Assembly (NCBI GenBank): GCA_014800065.1
Contig: JAAVGX010000030.1
Coordinates: 1-8,562, forward strand
From: Bacteroidales bacterium
Lineage (GTDB): Bacteria; Bacteroidota; Bacteroidia; Bacteroidales; Muribaculaceae
Length of the DNA stretch: 8,562 nt
Direction of reading: 5' to 3'
The translations under genes were made by a program, and so were the position numbers. Numbering within the stretch: the first letter of the stretch is position 1; the number at the start of each line of letters is the position of its first letter. Positions 6,318 through 8,562 of this stretch are shown here, in pieces. Under the pieces are notes generated by a model. It was not told the DNA's origin, did not search any database, and saw only the letters and a list, made by a program, of their open reading frames with translations.

Positions 6318-6881
6318 TTATGCGAAACTGAGTTTAACGCCGTGTGCTATGGCGGCTGCAATGATGTCTTCGCGTGTACGAAGTTTTGCGCGATTGGCAC
6401 CCCAGGTATCAACGAGATAGTCTCGGGCTTCTTCTTTGTTGGCAAATTCCACTTCAATAGGGTTCAGCGGCTCAGTCTCGCCCGGTTGCGACTCCTCTTC
6501 TGCGGGTGTCAGCTCTTGGTTAGGTGCAATGTCGCTTGGTGTAGAGACAACACCAAGATCGCATTTGGTCAATGTGGGTGCGTCGCTACCCTTGGTCGGT
6601 TCAAGCTCTGGCGCACGCTTGGGTTTGTTGCGAAGTACTTTCACCTCACCCTCAAGTTCGTGCACCGATACTACCTTGATGAGGCCTCGGCGAAAGTCTT
6701 CGCTGCTCTCGATTGCGTTTTGGAGTATCACGTTGTCTGTTGTGAACTTGGCCGGGTTTACACCCATGGCGCTCACACTGCCATCTGAAAATTGGATTTT
6801 TGTGCTTCGGCGTCCAACAGTCACTACTGCAATATACTCCATCATGCCCCACACGCCGTAAGTAATTTTTTTCTTTTTCAT
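6318..6881 (-). CDS. Virion-associated protein with C-terminal HeH/LEM-like helical tail
   Basis: Three parts are visible in this 187-aa protein. Residues about 14-72 look like a small beta-rich domain (YIAVVTVGRRSTKIQF, then AMGVNPAKFTTDN and an amphipathic helix). Residues about 88-145 are an acidic, Pro/Thr/Glu-rich linker, probably flexible. Residues 146-187 form a short helix-extended-helix-like unit (FANKEEARDYLVDTWGANRA, then a TREDIIAAA helix) resembling HeH/LEM or SAP-type small domains, which in phages often sit at protein ends and may bind DNA or other virion parts. I recall this build right after the capsid gene in Bacteroidales phages, but its role is unknown to me; head decoration or assembly is a guess. 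The start at 6881 gives a Lys-rich leader; Met13 or Met14 (6845 or 6842) would start directly at the conserved beta domain. Confidence 0.8.
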   Translation of the reverse strand: MKKKKITYGVWGMMEYIAVVTVGRRSTKIQFSDGSVSAMGVNPAKFTTDNVILQNAIESSEDFRRGLIKVVSVHELEGEVKVLRNKPKRAPELEPTKGSDAPTLTKCDLGVVSTPSDIAPNQELTPAEEESQPGETEPLNPIEVEFANKEEARDYLVDTWGANRAKLRTREDIIAAAIAHGVKLSFA

Positions 6882-6886
6882 GCTGT

Positions 6887-6938
6887 AATAAAAAATTATG
6901 GGCGGGGGCCTCCCGCCCCCGAAAGGCTCACCCCGCCC
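6887..6938 (-). terminator. GC-rich hairpin plus U-run after the capsid gene (attenuator-like)
   Basis: On the minus strand a perfect 7-bp stem pairs 6918-6912 (GGGCGGG) with 6906-6900 (CCCGCCC) around a 5-base loop. Four bases later comes a run of six U (6895-6890). The four-base spacer makes it an imperfect intrinsic terminator. A second GGGCGGGG lies just upstream (6938-6931) and could pair in competition with 6907-6900, giving an alternative, larger-loop structure. Lying between the capsid gene and the rest of the operon, it probably causes partial termination or stabilises the 3' end of capsid mRNA. Confidence 0.6.
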
Positions 6939-6963
6939 GTGTTATGGTTGTGTTGTCGGTTGA

Positions 6964-8490
6964 TTAGTTGAACGCTAATTCGCCGGTATACTCAACCCAC
7001 TGCGAACCGTCATATTTCCACATGGTCCCCTTTACGGCATTCACATTGATGCCGGGGCAGTCCTGAAGCATGTAGTATACGCAGTCCTCTGTGGGATTTT
7101 CGGGAGCTTCGTCCCCTTCGTAGAGGTGATAATGCACGGCGGTGAGGTTCTGATTGCCATCTTCGGTGGTGCTTTCTCCGTTGATCCAGATGTGACAACT
7201 GCCTTTGAGCGCAAGCGCATCCCACACAAGGATTGACTCGCGTGTGGCTTCCTCGCCCTCCATCCGGTCGCGACTTGAATGTTCGGCGCTGAACTGGTAG
7301 TGAACAAGGCGGTCAGGGGCAACCACAAATGCCGAATTACTCCACTTGAGGCGGTCAAGGGTGGGGTCGTGCTTGAACTCAAAGTCACCGAATACGGTAT
7401 GGAAGTTGGTCACCTTCCAACCAAGGGAGTTGGTCACCACCGTGATTTGAATTTCGGGATGTTTGCTGTAGTCCAGGCACTGGATGTTCTCAAGGAAGTT
7501 TTTGCCACAGAGCACAATCACACGCTTGGGCACATCTTCTCCCGTGAAGGTCATCTTTGCCAGTGCAATAACCTCTTCGATTGTCCACTTGCCGGTGTGC
7601 TGCACCTCCTTCTTGACTTGATATCGCACTCCTTCCATGAAGTAAACATCCTGAGTGCCGGCTTTGGGGGTCTGAACCTTCATCTTGCCCTTACGACCTG
7701 CATAGAGGGTGCGGTTGCCCATCACTTTGAATTTGGTGATGGCTGCTTCGGCAATGAGGGCTTTGCCGAAGGGAATACGCTTTTTGACTGAATCGAAGTA
7801 GTCCGATACAATCTGATTCATACCGCGCTTCTGCAGGTACACCTGTGTGGGCTGAGGTACGATGAGATCGGGGTCAACCTCTTTCTGTGTTTCGTACAGA
7901 GCGTTGGCAAGCAGCACGCAGACAGAACCCGCAGGAATTGCCGGAGTGGTGCAATATTCGTCGTTGGAATTGGCCTTAGGACCGTTGACGGCGCGGACGA
8001 TGGGCTTGCCGGTGGCTGTGTCATGGCCGATAACAAAGAGCATCAACTCTTTGCCGGGGGTGACTGTCTTGCCATCCTCAGCATAGCCGTCCACGCCCTT
8101 TACAAGCAGAGTGCCATAGGGGCGAGGCACATTCATCTCATTGGCCTCAAGATTGAGTAGGAACTGAAGCGCTGCCCCCTTGGCGGTGGCATCGGTAGTA
8201 GTGACAAAAGAACGGGGCTCGTCGATAGAGTAATGCTCTACCACGGGGCTTTTCACCTTCACCTTCTTTGCGCTGAGCATCAGCTGCATCAGAGGAGTGT
8301 CATCACTTTTATGTTTATAGATATCCTGGTCTATATCGGGCTCGACCAGGTTGCCGCCTGCAATACCGCCCGTGGCTCCGGCGGTCTGACTGACGGTGGT
8401 AGGTGCGCCGGGCACCTGCGAAGGGATTCCCGCTGTGCCGGGAACCGGTGCGGAGTATTCACCGCCTACTTTTACTTCATTTTCAGCCAT
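6964..8490 (-). CDS. Major capsid protein (HK97-type, putative)
   Basis: This 508-aa protein is the likely shell-forming subunit. The N-terminal 50 residues are Gly/Pro/Ala/Thr-rich and probably flexible. Then follow IDQDIYKHKSDDTPLMQLM and KVKVKSPVVEHYSIDE (about 53-92), an opening I recall from Bacteroidales phage capsid proteins. Further typical parts are the YLQKRGMNQIVSDYF helix, a RVIVLCGKNFLENI segment, the FGDFEFKHDPTLDRL strand and loop, AFVVAPDRL, and EGEEATRESILVWDALALKG near residue 430. Together these suit an HK97-fold shell protein of the DUF5309/SU10-like kind. The last 54 residues (about 455-508) form an additional aromatic module (CVYYMLQDCPG, MWKYDGSQWVEYTG), perhaps surface-exposed. 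No signal peptide is present. The start at 8490 follows an A-rich leader. A hairpin downstream separates it from later genes, as expected for a highly expressed capsid gene. Confidence 0.85.
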   Translation of the reverse strand: MAENEVKVGGEYSAPVPGTAGIPSQVPGAPTTVSQTAGATGGIAGGNLVEPDIDQDIYKHKSDDTPLMQLMLSAKKVKVKSPVVEHYSIDEPRSFVTTTDATAKGAALQFLLNLEANEMNVPRPYGTLLVKGVDGYAEDGKTVTPGKELMLFVIGHDTATGKPIVRAVNGPKANSNDEYCTTPAIPAGSVCVLLANALYETQKEVDPDLIVPQPTQVYLQKRGMNQIVSDYFDSVKKRIPFGKALIAEAAITKFKVMGNRTLYAGRKGKMKVQTPKAGTQDVYFMEGVRYQVKKEVQHTGKWTIEEVIALAKMTFTGEDVPKRVIVLCGKNFLENIQCLDYSKHPEIQITVVTNSLGWKVTNFHTVFGDFEFKHDPTLDRLKWSNSAFVVAPDRLVHYQFSAEHSSRDRMEGEEATRESILVWDALALKGSCHIWINGESTTEDGNQNLTAVHYHLYEGDEAPENPTEDCVYYMLQDCPGINVNAVKGTMWKYDGSQWVEYTGELAFN

Positions 8491-8562
8491 TGCTTATGTG
8501 TTGTTTTTTAATGTTGTCCGGATTGTTAGTCTGTAATGATTGATTAATTAATATGCCTCGTT
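8491..8562 (-). promoter_or_regulatory. A-rich leader before the capsid gene
   Basis: The 72 bases before the capsid ATG are AT-rich on the minus strand, with TTAATTAATCAATC near the distal end and TAAAAAACAACACATAAGCA directly before the ATG. No Shine-Dalgarno sequence is visible; A-rich leaders like this serve translation initiation in Bacteroidota. I found no convincing Bacteroides-type -7 box (TAnnTTTG), so a promoter is not claimed. In one frame a stop (TAA) occurs 15 bases in from the edge, which could be the end of an upstream gene, but too little is present to say. Confidence 0.45.

Noticed and set aside
5778..6788. A 336-codon open frame on the plus strand, longer than either gene opposite it
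   Set aside because: It runs antisense to two well-supported minus-strand genes with family-like sequences. The translation is low in recognisable domains, and every other gene is on the minus strand.
7279..7791. A 170-codon plus-strand open frame
   Set aside because: It lies inside the capsid gene in antisense and resembles no family.
8491..8562. Bacteroides-type promoter before the capsid gene
   Set aside because: No convincing TAnnTTTG -7 element with an upstream TTG box was found; only an A-rich leader is supported.

Overview
The window looks like part of a tailed-phage or prophage genome whose host is a member of Bacteroidales (Bacteroidota). Three things point there. Every convincing gene lies on the minus strand and most are separated by only a few bases. 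Start codons lack clear Shine-Dalgarno sequences, and several are preceded by A-rich leaders, as is usual in Bacteroidota. From memory, several of the proteins also resemble families that recur in gut Bacteroidales phages. No integrase, terminase, portal, tail-tube or tape-measure gene is present, so lifestyle and morphotype cannot be decided from this window alone.

Read in the direction of transcription (high to low coordinates), the layout is as follows. (1) A short A-rich leader (8491-8562) precedes the putative major capsid protein (8490-6964), which has an HK97-type appearance and a small extra C-terminal module. (2) An 82-base gap holds a very GC-rich hairpin followed by a U-rich run, probably an attenuating terminator that lets capsid mRNA exceed downstream mRNA. 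(3) Two small virion genes follow: a 187-aa protein with a beta-rich head, an acidic linker and a helical tail (6881-6318), and a 211-aa putative head-tail connector (6302-5667). (4) A 1158-aa fibre (5642-2166) has a repeat-rich N-terminus, two long coiled coils split by a collagen-like/LDxDGxVP joint, a central domain and a Cys-laddered beta-helix-like tip. (5) A nucleotidyltransferase-like protein (2153-1587) and an unknown 155-aa protein (1600-1133) follow. (6) The last part is a translationally coupled lysis cassette: a membrane-anchored coiled-coil protein (1129-713), an M15-family peptidase endolysin (716-315) and a lipoprotein (318 to beyond base 1) that is cut by the window edge.

Together the genes describe virion head, connector and fibre assembly followed by host lysis. 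The most interesting points are the lysis cassette, with possible inner and outer spanin-like partners on either side of the endolysin and ATGA overlaps at both joints; the nucleotidyltransferase-like protein in a structural operon, which keeps its GS and DxD motifs but shows no obvious third carboxylate; and the AT-rich block (about 1590-3300) that covers both that gene and the fibre tip, suggesting a swapped host-range segment. No gene-free stretch longer than 300 bases occurs.
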